From NCBI GenBank assembly GCA_900772775.1, contig CAAGRW010000029.1, forward strand, positions 1 through 27,164: a stretch of DNA of 27,164 nt, written 5' to 3'. This stretch comes from Candidatus Rifleibacteriota bacterium. GTDB taxonomy: Bacteria; Vulcanimicrobiota; Xenobia; Xenobiales; Xenobiaceae. This document shows positions 1-7,620 of this stretch, piece by piece (the stretch's first letter is position 1; the number at the start of each line of letters is the position of its first letter). A program made the translations under genes and the position numbers. The notes beneath the pieces were generated by a model. It saw only the letters and a list, made by a program, of their open reading frames with translations, did not search any database and was not told the origin of the DNA.

Positions 1-90
1 ATTGAAGCATTTCTATCTAAAACTATACAAATAGCAATTACGCAACAACCGTCCACTTTCAATTGCTTGCGCAAATTCGGTGTACGTGCC

Positions 91-125
91 TCATATCCCC
101 ATACCTGAAGGCAGGGGCTTTACGG
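91..125. mobile_element. Possible right end of an IS200/IS605-type element (hairpin remnant)
   Basis: A short imperfect hairpin is visible: CCCC (97-100) pairs with GGGG (114-117), and an inner CC/GG pair (104-105/110-111) closes a TGAA loop with small bulges. It is followed by GCTTTACGGCAC. From memory, this shape resembles the bulged subterminal hairpins at right ends of IS200/IS605 elements carrying tnpB. No transposase is visible because the window begins here, and bases 1-90 hold no recognisable gene on either strand. The family assignment is inference. It could equally be a local hairpin at the 3' end of the minus-strand gene, whose stop codon (120-122) lies inside it. Confidence 0.27.
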
Positions 126-989
126 CACTTGCGGTAAAGCTGGAGAAAGTACGGTTATTTGACTGACACGACCTTGGGTTAAGCGGAAGCCTATGCCTCT
201 ATTTTCATAAATCAAACTGCCATTAGCAGCTTTAGTTTGACCGAAAACTTTGGTAACTTCTGATTGGGAAGAGCCAACTTTCACGCCTTCCTTGGTAATG
301 AAATCACCCGTTTCCATCACTACACCTTCGATTATTTGTTTGGAATTGACAATTAAACCGATGGCTTCTTCTTTGTAGCGATGCAAGCTGCGTCCTTGAC
401 CCATGGGAGTAACATTGTCGGCATTGCCCCAAGAATTGCTGACAGTTGAAAGGTGAGTACCTATTTTTATAGAGCCGACACGCTGGCCGGGTACAATGAT
501 ACGATCGCCTAAAAGAGGGCGCTCGTCTTCACGTTTAAACACATAAATGCTGGATACTTTGCCATTTCTAATACTGAAAGCCAAACCTCGGGAGGCATAA
601 TTTATATTGCCTTGGCCGCGTTGCAAACCTTGTCCGTACACTTTGGTAACTGAAGTTCCGGCTGAGCCTATGCCTATACCTTCGGGAGTTTTCCAATTGC
701 CTCCCAGAACGGTAATACCGATAACCGCTCCGTTAGAGCCCATAAATACAGCTAACCCCTTATTTTTGAAATGGAGCAACTGAGAATTGGGGTCGTTGGG
801 AGAAGCTACTACCTTGCTGGGAGCTCCCAATATTGAGCGGACTTGGTTTATATTTTGTCCCAAACTCACGGAGCCGACGCTGCGTCCGCCTTGAATAGAG
901 TTTCCTCCGGCCGCGTAAGCAAAGTTTAGTAACAACAAAAATGATAAAGCTGCGCTGAAAGTCAGCCTAAAAATACGTTTGCAAATCAT
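120..989 (-). CDS. Exported protein of four tandem repeats, function unknown
   Basis: The 289-residue protein starts with a classical signal peptide: basic MICKRIFR, a hydrophobic core, then AYAAG with likely cleavage near residue 26. The mature part consists of about four copies of a 55-65 residue unit. Each opens with G-x-x-(V/I)-G-S and a V-x-x-x-x-G turn, and most continue to a Y-x-x-x-G-(L/I)-x-F strand and a G-x-V-x-x-I strand. Copies begin near residues 35, 104, 168 and 234. The G-x-S-x-x-x-V-x-x-x-x-G pattern loosely recalls SmpA/BamE-like and similar small beta repeats, but I cannot assign a family. It is divergent from the phosphatase gene at 1177. Its last codons overlap a possible insertion-element end, so the C-terminus may be altered. 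Start is ATG (987-989). Function is unknown. Confidence 0.75.
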   Translation of the reverse strand: MICKRIFRLTFSAALSFLLLLNFAYAAGGNSIQGGRSVGSVSLGQNINQVRSILGAPSKVVASPNDPNSQLLHFKNKGLAVFMGSNGAVIGITVLGGNWKTPEGIGIGSAGTSVTKVYGQGLQRGQGNINYASRGLAFSIRNGKVSSIYVFKREDERPLLGDRIIVPGQRVGSIKIGTHLSTVSNSWGNADNVTPMGQGRSLHRYKEEAIGLIVNSKQIIEGVVMETGDFITKEGVKVGSSQSEVTKVFGQTKAANGSLIYENRGIGFRLTQGRVSQITVLSPALPQVP

Positions 990-1176
990 AGTCGGTTAAA
1001 TTCAGATTAACTGAGATTGTTCCTTTCTTTCCGGCTGACATGGATAACTGATGCATACTGTCCAAATGGCAGTGGTTGGCAGTTTTGAAGGAGAGAAAGA
1101 GCCCATTGGGAAGATCCACTGCTAAATTTTTTTCGCGCAGATACAAACGACGGTTAAGCGTCAAGAGGAACTTAAA

Positions 1177-2355
1177 GTGAACAGATTATTAAACTGGCTC
1201 GGCAAGATGGTAGAAAGCGCGACGTTACAATGCCTTTCTCCTATACATCATCGCTTGCTGTTTTTTTTAATTATCTTTTTACTTATAGCTTCGACGGCAG
1301 CTATCGCTTTCGATATTGGTGGCTTACCTTACAATTGGTTTTCTATACCGGTTTTTTTAGCCTGTTTGTTTTTTAAACGCAAAGGTTTAGTTGTGTTGCC
1401 TCCGGCTTATATTCTTTTACTGATAGGTTTGTGGAGCCGTCAGGAAATGAATCTGGCCGATATGCTCAGCTGGTCGACTTTTGAATTTGCCAAGTGGGCT
1501 ATTGTAGCTGCTTTTACCATTATCACAGTTGAGGGAGCGGCCCGTCGTCGTCGCAAAGATGCTGATCTTGAACATGATGTCGATCGTGCCAGAACTTTGC
1601 AACGAGCTTTGGTGCCACCAAATTGTGAAATAGGCAGAGTGAAACTGTGTGGTATCATGCAACCTTGTCGCAGCGTAGGCGGCGACTTTTATTATTTTCG
1701 TCCTTTTCAGGAAAAGTTTATTGTCTTTTGTTTGGGCGATGTTATGGGCAAGGGTGTGCCCGCTTCTATGGTTATGTCCATAGTTATGAGCTTTTTCTTT
1801 GAATGGGGCAAAAAGAGCTCGTCTCCAGCTCAGATTTTAGGAATTTTAAATCAGCGTCTTTTAGGATTATGGCGCGATGATAATACCTGGTTTACTACTT
1901 TATTTTACGGCGTATTCAACGAAGAAAGTAGCATACTTACTTACGCGTCCGGCGGCCACGATACAGCTTTATTGCTTAAAGACAACGGTTCTGTACAGCA
2001 ATTACATACCGACGGAGTGCCTATAGGAGCTTTTGAAGAAAGCGTTTGGGAAGAAAAGTCGATTACTTTGGATGGTGGCGATAGAGTAGTTCTTTTTACT
2101 GACGGTTTGACCGAGGCGCGCAACAGTGAGGGGGAGTTTTTTACTTTTGAACGGGTCGTCAAGTTTTTGCAAGAACATTCTACTTTGTCCGCTGAAGATT
2201 TAGCTAAACAATTAGAATTGGCTGTCTTGCGTCATACAGGTGGTACTCCGGACGACGATTTGGCTATTTTAGTTATGGAAGTTAAAAAAGGCGTAAAATG
2301 GAATCCGCAAAAAACTTTGGTGGCTAAAGAGCTAGGGAAGAATAAGAAGAACTGA
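1177..2355 (+). CDS. Membrane-anchored PP2C-type (SpoIIE/RsbU family) serine phosphatase
   Basis: This 392-residue protein has several hydrophobic segments (about 26-46, 54-67, 72-87 and 104-118), then a basic RRRRKD stretch and a short helix leading into a SpoIIE-type phosphatase domain (about 135-370). Metal-binding motifs are intact: SVGGDFYYF (166-174), GDVMGKGVPASM (187-198), ASGGHD (257-262), FTDGLTEA (307-314) and DDDLAIL (359-365). Family members dephosphorylate phosphoserine or phosphothreonine, often on anti-sigma-factor antagonists in stress-signalling partner switches. There is no receiver, PAS or GAF domain, so any input would come through the membrane part. The GTG start at 1177 has AGAGGA (1164-1169) at proper spacing. 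No anti-sigma kinase or STAS antagonist lies nearby, so the substrate is unknown. The FHA protein at 8799 is another sign of Ser/Thr phospho-signalling. Confidence 0.9.
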   Translation: MNRLLNWLGKMVESATLQCLSPIHHRLLFFLIIFLLIASTAAIAFDIGGLPYNWFSIPVFLACLFFKRKGLVVLPPAYILLLIGLWSRQEMNLADMLSWSTFEFAKWAIVAAFTIITVEGAARRRRKDADLEHDVDRARTLQRALVPPNCEIGRVKLCGIMQPCRSVGGDFYYFRPFQEKFIVFCLGDVMGKGVPASMVMSIVMSFFFEWGKKSSSPAQILGILNQRLLGLWRDDNTWFTTLFYGVFNEESSILTYASGGHDTALLLKDNGSVQQLHTDGVPIGAFEESVWEEKSITLDGGDRVVLFTDGLTEARNSEGEFFTFERVVKFLQEHSTLSAEDLAKQLELAVLRHTGGTPDDDLAILVMEVKKGVKWNPQKTLVAKELGKNKKN

Positions 2356-2575
2356 TTCGGCTTGGCTGTTTTATTTTCGAGTTATTTTTAACGGTATATT
2401 AGCGCGAGAAATAGGCAGGAGAGCGTGCTAATAATGTATAAAGCTAGGGGTACATTTTTTCAAGATAATTGAGGCTGAAGCAGAAAATTAAGCCGTGGGT
2501 CGGGAAGCCTATGTTTCCTTGGCGCTTTTTTTTGTGAAAAATTTCCCTCGTCCTCAATCGGGTAAAACTAAATTT

Positions 2576-2581
2576 AAGGAG
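2576..2581 (+). promoter_or_regulatory. Ribosome-binding site fixing a TTG start for transketolase
   Basis: AAGGAG sits nine bases before TTG at 2591. The in-frame upstream GTG at 2495 has no comparable site. Starting at 2591 also puts conserved residues within 2-4 positions of E. coli TktA numbering. Confidence 0.75.
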
Positions 2582-2590
2582 ACTGTTCCT

Positions 2591-4597
2591 TTGAGTAGTA
2601 AGTTAGCAGGCGATAAACTTTGCATTGACGTTATTCGTGGTTTGGCTATGGACGGCCCTCAGCAAGCTCGTTCCGGTCACCCTGGCGCCGCTATGGCTCT
2701 AGCTCCTTTAGGTTGGACTATGTTCAGCAAGATCATGAAACATGATCCTAAAGATCCTCACTGGCACAATCGCGACCGCTTTATTCTGTCCTGTGGACAC
2801 GCTTCTATGCTCATCTACAGTTTGCTGCATCTTTCCGGTTATGGCCTTACTCTCGACGATTTGAAAAACTTCCGTCAGTGGGGCTCTCTTACTCCCGGAC
2901 ATCCCGAATACGGCCACACTGCCGGTGTCGAAATGACGACCGGTCCTTTGGGCCAGGGACTTTCCAGCGCCGTAGGTTTCGCTTTAGCTGAGCGCTACAT
3001 CGCTTCTTATTTCAACCGTCCCAACTTTAATGTTATGGACCATTACACCTATGTGTTCTGCTCCGACGGCGACCTTATGGAAGGTATCACTTCCGAAGCC
3101 GGTTCCTTGGCCGCTACTTTGGGCTTAGGAAAACTTATTGCCGTTTATGACGACAACCGCATTACCATCGAAGGCAATACCGACATCGCTTTTACTGAAG
3201 ATCGCGTAGCTCGCTATGCTGCTTACGGTTGGCACACTCAGCGCGTCGAAGATGCCAATGATACCGCCGCTTTCGAAGCTGCTATTGCCGCCGCTCAGAA
3301 GGATCCTCGTCCTTCCTTGATTTCGGTAAGATCTCACATCGCTTATCCTTCTCCCAAGATGCAAGATACTTCTGCTTCTCACGGTACTCCCTTTGGCGAA
3401 GAAGAAATTGCCGCCACCAAGAAGGTTATGGGCTTGCCTGAGCACGAGAAGTTCTATGTGCCCGCCGAAGTTTATGCTACTTGCAGCAAGATCCAAGCCA
3501 AAGGCGCTCAAGAACACGCCGCTTGGAACGAGCTTTTCGCTGCCTATGCTAAAGAATATCCTGAATTAGCTGCCGAGTTTGAAAACTGGATGGAAGGCAA
3601 ACTTCCCGAAGGTTGGGACAAAGATCTTATCACTTTCGAGCCCGATGCTAAGGGCATGGCTACCCGCGTTTCTTCCGGCAAAGTTATCAACGCTATTGCC
3701 GAGCGTTTGCCCAACCTTATTGGTGGTTCCGCCGACTTGGAGCCTTCTACCAAGACTCTTATCAAAGGTTCTCCTGCTCAGAGCCCCGAGCATCACGAAG
3801 GCCGCAATATCCACTTTGGTATTCGCGAACACGGCATGGCTGCTGTAACTAACGGCATCATGTTGCATGGTGGTCTCCACGCCTACGACGCCACTTTCTT
3901 GGTCTTTGCCGACTATATGCGCGGTTCTGTCCGCTTAGGCGCTTTGATGGGCCTTAACGGTATCCACGTCTGGACTCACGACTCTATCGGTTTAGGCGAA
4001 GACGGCCCTACTCACCAGCCTATCGAGCATTTGGCCTCCTTGCGTATTATTCCTAACTTCACTTTGTTGCGTCCTTGCGATGCCAACGAAACTGCCGAAG
4101 CTTGGAAAGTGGCTATTACCCACCGCGAAGGTCCCGTTGGTTTAGCTTTAACTCGCCAGAATTTGCCCACTTTGGATCGTACCAAATACGCTCCCGCCGA
4201 AGGTTTGCGTCGTGGTGCCTACATTCTGGCCGAAGCCGAAGGCGCCGAGCCCAAGGTCATTTTGATGGCTTCCGGTTCTGAAGTGCCCATCATTTTGAAA
4301 GCTCGTGAAGTGTTGCAAGCCGAAGGTATTCCTACTCGCGTTGTCAGCTTCCCCTCCTGGGAACTTTTCGAAGCTCAGGATGCCGCTTATCGCGAAGAAG
4401 TGTTGCCTAAGCACATTACCGCTCGCGTATCTGTAGAAGCCGCTTCCACTTTCGGTTGGGGCAAATACGTAGGCGATAAAGGATTCGCTTTAGGTATCGA
4501 TCATTTTGGCGCTTCTGCTCCCTTTGAAGTTTTGTACGAGAAGTTCGGACTGACCGTAGAAAATACGGTTGCCCACGCCAAAGAGTTGCTTAAGTAG
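2591..4597 (+). CDS. tkt: Transketolase
   Basis: Thiamine-diphosphate enzyme of the non-oxidative pentose phosphate pathway that moves two-carbon units between ketose and aldose phosphates in the cytoplasm. From the TTG start the protein is 668 residues, close to the usual 660-670. Visible motifs: SGHPGA (28-33), GHASML (69-74), the ThDP motif SDGDLMEG (158-165) running to YDDNR (186-190), GGSADLEPS (378-386), GIREHGMAA (410-418, with Glu413 matching catalytic Glu411 of E. coli), and HDSIGLGEDGPTHQP (463-477). An in-frame extension back to GTG 2495 adds 32 residues that align with nothing in the family and lacks a ribosome-binding site. Codon choice leans to C-ending codons more than in most neighbours, suggesting high expression (judged by eye). 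Transaldolase follows after 87 bases, so the two probably act and are expressed together. Confidence 0.96.
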   Translation: MSSKLAGDKLCIDVIRGLAMDGPQQARSGHPGAAMALAPLGWTMFSKIMKHDPKDPHWHNRDRFILSCGHASMLIYSLLHLSGYGLTLDDLKNFRQWGSLTPGHPEYGHTAGVEMTTGPLGQGLSSAVGFALAERYIASYFNRPNFNVMDHYTYVFCSDGDLMEGITSEAGSLAATLGLGKLIAVYDDNRITIEGNTDIAFTEDRVARYAAYGWHTQRVEDANDTAAFEAAIAAAQKDPRPSLISVRSHIAYPSPKMQDTSASHGTPFGEEEIAATKKVMGLPEHEKFYVPAEVYATCSKIQAKGAQEHAAWNELFAAYAKEYPELAAEFENWMEGKLPEGWDKDLITFEPDAKGMATRVSSGKVINAIAERLPNLIGGSADLEPSTKTLIKGSPAQSPEHHEGRNIHFGIREHGMAAVTNGIMLHGGLHAYDATFLVFADYMRGSVRLGALMGLNGIHVWTHDSIGLGEDGPTHQPIEHLASLRIIPNFTLLRPCDANETAEAWKVAITHREGPVGLALTRQNLPTLDRTKYAPAEGLRRGAYILAEAEGAEPKVILMASGSEVPIILKAREVLQAEGIPTRVVSFPSWELFEAQDAAYREEVLPKHITARVSVEAASTFGWGKYVGDKGFALGIDHFGASAPFEVLYEKFGLTVENTVAHAKELLK

Positions 4598-4618
4598 TCG
4601 CTCTTTTTAGCAGAGGAG

Positions 4619-4645
4619 ATCCTGCGCTCGAATAGGGCGCGGGAT
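4619..4645 (+). repeat. Intercistronic hairpin between tkt and tal
   Basis: An 11-base-pair stem (4619-4629 with 4635-4645, including two G-T pairs) closes a five-base loop. No T-run follows, so it does not look like an intrinsic terminator. It could stabilise or separate the two messages in a tkt-tal transcript. Confidence 0.45.
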
Positions 4646-4684
4646 TGCAAGTCCTGTCTTCAATTTGGAAAGGAACATTTTTTA

Positions 4685-5815
4685 ATGTCTAATCTTTTAA
4701 TTGAGCTCAACAAAGCCGGTGTAAGTCCTTGGTTGGACAATCTCAAACGAGAGATGTTTGCCGACGGTTCTTTGGCTAAACTTATAGCCGAAGGCGGAGT
4801 GCGTGGTCAAACTTCCAACCCTTCCATCTTCCAGAGCTCCATTTCCAAAAGTTCTATCTATGATGAAGAGATTTTGCGCTTAGCCAAACTCGGTATGGAA
4901 GCTGAACCCATTGTTTGGGAGCTTATGACCGAAGACGTGCGCTCCGCTTGCGACGTATTCAAAGGACTCTTTGAGACTTCCGGCGGTACCGATGGTTTTG
5001 TCAGCTTAGAGCTTAACCCCACTTTGGCTCACGAAACCGAAGCTAGCTTAAAGCAAGCTCGCGAATTGGTCGCTAAAGTAGATCGTCCCAATTTGATGAT
5101 CAAAGTTCCGGCCACCAAGGAAGGTTTGCCCGTAGTTGAAGCTTTAATCGCCGAAGGCGTAAGCGTCAACGTAACTTTGCTTTTCTCTGTAGAGAGATAT
5201 GAAGAAGTTATCGAAGCTTGGATGCGCGGTTTAGAGAAGAGAGCTGCTCAAGGTTTGTCCCTTAAGGGCGTCAATTCCGTAGCCAGTTTCTTCATTAGCC
5301 GTGTCGATACTGAATGCGACAAGCGCTTAGATAAAGCTTACGCTGCCGACGCCAGCTTAATTGAGAAGTATGGCGATTTGCGTGGCAAGATGGCTGTAGC
5401 CAACGCTTGCTTAGCTTACGAGCTCTTCTTAAACAAGACCAACACCGAGCGCTGGCAGAAGCTGGCTGCTTTAGGTGCTCCCGTACAGCGTCCTCTTTGG
5501 GCCAGCACCAGCACCAAGAATCCCGCTTACAAAGATACTTTGTATGTCGACGATTTAATTGGCCCCAATTGTGTCAACACTATGCCCGACAATACTGTGG
5601 CCGCTTTCGCCGATCACGGTACTGTTAAAGAAACTTTAACTCCCGAAGCTATCGCTCAATCTCATAAGTATATTGAGAACTTCGCTAAGAGTGGTCAAGA
5701 TTTGGCTGATGTGACTGACAACGTGTTGATGACTGATGGCGTCAAGAAGTTTGCCGTAGCTTACGAGCTACTTTTGGCCGCCGTTACCGAAAAGCGCGCT
5801 AAACTTTTAGCCTAG
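4685..5815 (+). CDS. tal: Transaldolase (long form)
   Basis: Class I aldolase-type enzyme that transfers a dihydroxyacetone unit between sugar phosphates, partnering transketolase in the non-oxidative pentose phosphate pathway. The 376-residue length fits the long actinobacterial/cyanobacterial type rather than the ~320-residue TalB type. The family signature GQTSNPSIF (41-49) is present. The Schiff-base lysine is Lys140 in NLMIKVPAT (136-144). NVTLLFS (near 162) and GVNSVASFFISRVD (near 195) are further conserved strands. The ATG start is preceded by GGAAAGGA at suitable spacing. The gene is followed by a strong terminator at 5853, which ends the presumed tkt-tal unit. Codon use shares the C-ending bias of tkt. 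Confidence 0.95.
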   Translation: MSNLLIELNKAGVSPWLDNLKREMFADGSLAKLIAEGGVRGQTSNPSIFQSSISKSSIYDEEILRLAKLGMEAEPIVWELMTEDVRSACDVFKGLFETSGGTDGFVSLELNPTLAHETEASLKQARELVAKVDRPNLMIKVPATKEGLPVVEALIAEGVSVNVTLLFSVERYEEVIEAWMRGLEKRAAQGLSLKGVNSVASFFISRVDTECDKRLDKAYAADASLIEKYGDLRGKMAVANACLAYELFLNKTNTERWQKLAALGAPVQRPLWASTSTKNPAYKDTLYVDDLIGPNCVNTMPDNTVAAFADHGTVKETLTPEAIAQSHKYIENFAKSGQDLADVTDNVLMTDGVKKFAVAYELLLAAVTEKRAKLLA

Positions 5816-5852
5816 TATTTAGTTAGCGAACATTCTTCGTTCGAGCTAAGCT

Positions 5853-5892
5853 AAAAAAACGAGCCGGGTCTACTCAGATTCAGCTCGTTTTT
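5853..5892 (+). terminator. Intrinsic terminator after transaldolase
   Basis: An A-run then CGAGC (5860-5864) pairs with GCTCG (5883-5887), and an inner stem GGGTCT/AGATTC continues it. TTTTT follows. A second imperfect hairpin with arms TTAGC and GCTAA lies just upstream (about 5823-5849). The A-tract on the left side means it could also work on the minus strand. Confidence 0.8.
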
Positions 5893-5974
5893 ATTTTCAT
5901 GGACAAATAGTTATGTTGCATGCCGGTTTTACGCCTGTTATGAAGATTAGTTGCCAATATGGCTATAACTTTAA

Positions 5975-6011
5975 ATGACACATTTTTTTGTGAATCGTTT
6001 ATAATTATAAT
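5975..6011 (+). promoter_or_regulatory. Candidate promoter abutting the deacetylase start codon
   Basis: ATGACA (5975-5980) could serve as a -35 box, 19 bases before a perfect TATAAT (6000-6005). A second TATAAT (6006-6011) follows directly. The ATG at 6013 begins two bases after the second box, so transcription from the first would start at or next to the start codon, giving a leaderless message. A promoter is expected here because a terminator closes the upstream unit at 5892. The -35 match and spacing are imperfect. Confidence 0.45.
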
Positions 6012-6012
6012 C

Positions 6013-6867
6013 ATGACTATACAATTAAAAAATCAACGCGGTATTTTTTTTGTTCCGGATGGAACTGAAATAAAAGAAGCTTTGGCTAGAGTTACCCATT
6101 TAGCTATAGGAGCTCATCCTGACGATATTGAGTTTATGGCTTGGCATGGCATTTTGGAAGGTTTAGCTGATAAAGGTAAATTTTTTGCCGGCGTAACGGC
6201 TACCGATGGTGGTGGAAGCTCACGTATTGGCGCTTATGCGGATGTTACAGACGAAGAAATGCGCCTTATTCGTTTGCAAGAGCAGAAAAAAGCCGCTTAC
6301 TTAGGAAATTATGCCGCTTTAGCTTCCTTGGGATATACTAGTGCTCAAGTTCGTGAGCAAAAACGCGAAGATGTAAAAGCTGACCTGAAAAATATTATAA
6401 AGGCTGCTCGTCCGCAAGTTATTTTTACCCACAACTTAGCTGATCGTCACAAAACTCACTTGGCTGTGGTGCTTTTAGTTATCGAAGCTTTGCGCGAATT
6501 GGGGGAAGAATATTATCCGCAAGAATTTTATGGCGGCGAAGTGTGGCGCAGTTTAGATTGGCTTCCTTTAAGTGAGCGTCGCGCTTTCGATGTGGGGCAG
6601 CGTCCCAATTTAAATAACGCTCTTATGGAATTGTACGATTCACAAATTAGCGGTGGCAAAAATTACCACCTTGCTACTCGTGGAAGAAGAGAAGCCAACG
6701 CTACTTATGCCGATGCTTATGCTCCCGATGAAGCCAGTATGTTGGAGTTGTTTATGGATTTGCATCCTTTATTGGAACAACCGCAACTTAGTCCGGCAGC
6801 CTATTTAAGTGGTTTAATAGATAAGTTTAAAGCCGAAACTTTAGCTAATCTTGCTTCTTTAACTTAG
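6013..6867 (+). CDS. PIG-L/LmbE-family zinc deacetylase
   Basis: Family members are metal-dependent N-deacetylases acting on N-acetylglucosamine-containing substrates, such as glycolipid, thiol or antibiotic precursors. The AHPDDIEF motif (34-41) and HNLADRHKTH (140-149) supply the zinc-binding His-Asp-Asp and the D-x-H-x-x-H group, so the site looks intact. The protein is 284 residues from ATG 6013. An in-frame ATG at 5959 would add 18 residues, but these come from AT-rich DNA that looks like a promoter and lack a ribosome-binding site, so I prefer 6013. The remaining C-terminal region is ordinary for the family. It stands alone between a terminator and the next promoter. The substrate cannot be told from context. 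Nucleotide-sugar genes are in the same window but not adjacent. Confidence 0.88.
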   Translation: MTIQLKNQRGIFFVPDGTEIKEALARVTHLAIGAHPDDIEFMAWHGILEGLADKGKFFAGVTATDGGGSSRIGAYADVTDEEMRLIRLQEQKKAAYLGNYAALASLGYTSAQVREQKREDVKADLKNIIKAARPQVIFTHNLADRHKTHLAVVLLVIEALRELGEEYYPQEFYGGEVWRSLDWLPLSERRAFDVGQRPNLNNALMELYDSQISGGKNYHLATRGRREANATYADAYAPDEASMLELFMDLHPLLEQPQLSPAAYLSGLIDKFKAETLANLASLT

Positions 6868-6891
6868 AGTAAGCCTAATTGGGGTTGAAGC

Positions 6892-6920
6892 TTGCCGCTT
6901 TTAGGCTATACGTCTATAAT
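6892..6920 (+). promoter_or_regulatory. Sigma-70-type promoter before the 6982 gene group
   Basis: TTGCCG (6892-6897) and a perfect TATAAT (6915-6920) are 17 bases apart, the optimal spacing. The predicted start near 6927 gives a leader of about 55 bases before the GTG at 6982. It would drive the exported protein, rlmN and the FHA gene together. Confidence 0.65.
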
Positions 6921-6981
6921 GGCTTTCAGTTAGGCTAAAGGCGTTCCTATAGCGGCATAGAGCAGAGAAGGTGAAGAAAGC

Positions 6982-7617
6982 GTGAAAAAGACAAATTGGT
7001 CTTGTTGGGCAAGAAGTTCTATTTGTACTTTGGCTATAGTATCGGCAATAGGATTGCCGTCCTGGGCCGATCAGGGTGAAGCTGAGCTTTTTCCTATCAA
7101 CGACGATGTTGATGTTTATGTACCAGAAACTCCCAATGGTTCAGCCCAGCGTTTAAAAGCTACAGATAAGCCTGTCTCTGCTGAAGCCAAAACTCAAATT
7201 AAAGCAAGTTTGCGTGAGTTATACTCAGCTTATGAGCATAAAAATGTAGAAAAAGTGCTTTCTATGTTGCATGATTGCATAGAAAGCTCAGCTTTGGAAT
7301 ATGCTCAACGCCACCCAGAAAATGCTCAGGCAGCTGAAGAGATTCGCGACGCCTATGAAGCTTTCCATACTGATGTCTTTAACAATAAAGATTACGTTTT
7401 AGATCCTTTTACTTTAGAATTTTGCCAATACAGAACTTTGGAAAATGGTAATATTGAGGTCTCTTCGGCTGTCCCCATTATTAGTTCCAAGTCTATGGAT
7501 TTTGTAGAAGAAACGGCCGATCAAATTCATTATATGACCATATCTCTGCGTTTGGGACGTTTTGTTTATGCTCCCGGAGATAAAGGTTGGCATATTGTAG
7601 AAATGGACTTATTTTAA
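6982..7617 (+). CDS. Exported protein of unknown function, possibly NTF2-like
   Basis: A 211-residue protein with a signal peptide (basic start, hydrophobic stretch about 13-25, likely cleavage after SWA near residue 29). After an acidic linker, residues about 70-130 form helices (a LRELYSAYEHKN segment and a second long helix). Beta-rich sequence follows, ending in GWHIVEMDLF. This order of helices then strands, with a Trp near the end, recalls NTF2/SnoaL-like exported domains, but the match is weak and no catalytic residues can be named. The GTG start has AGAAGG (6966-6971) ten bases upstream. It is the first gene after a good promoter, and rlmN begins only three bases past its stop, so the two are probably co-transcribed and perhaps translationally coupled. 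Function unknown. Confidence 0.75.
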   Translation: MKKTNWSCWARSSICTLAIVSAIGLPSWADQGEAELFPINDDVDVYVPETPNGSAQRLKATDKPVSAEAKTQIKASLRELYSAYEHKNVEKVLSMLHDCIESSALEYAQRHPENAQAAEEIRDAYEAFHTDVFNNKDYVLDPFTLEFCQYRTLENGNIEVSSAVPIISSKSMDFVEETADQIHYMTISLRLGRFVYAPGDKGWHIVEMDLF

Positions 7618-7620
7618 TTT

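Noticed and set aside
967..1164. 65-codon minus-strand reading frame between the first two genes
   Set aside because: It starts at TTG, overlaps the signal-peptide end of the repeat-protein gene in another frame, resembles nothing known, and lies in the expected divergent promoter region.
2495..2590. N-terminal extension of transketolase from GTG
   Set aside because: No ribosome-binding site, no family counterpart, and a good TTG start follows.
3125..3517. Long minus-strand open frames inside tkt, metH and other genes
   Set aside because: They lie opposite strongly conserved coding sequence, have no family resemblance and no start signals, and are by-products of codon bias.
5959..6012. 18-residue extension of the deacetylase
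   Set aside because: It derives from AT-rich promoter-like sequence and is not needed by the domain; kept as an alternative start.
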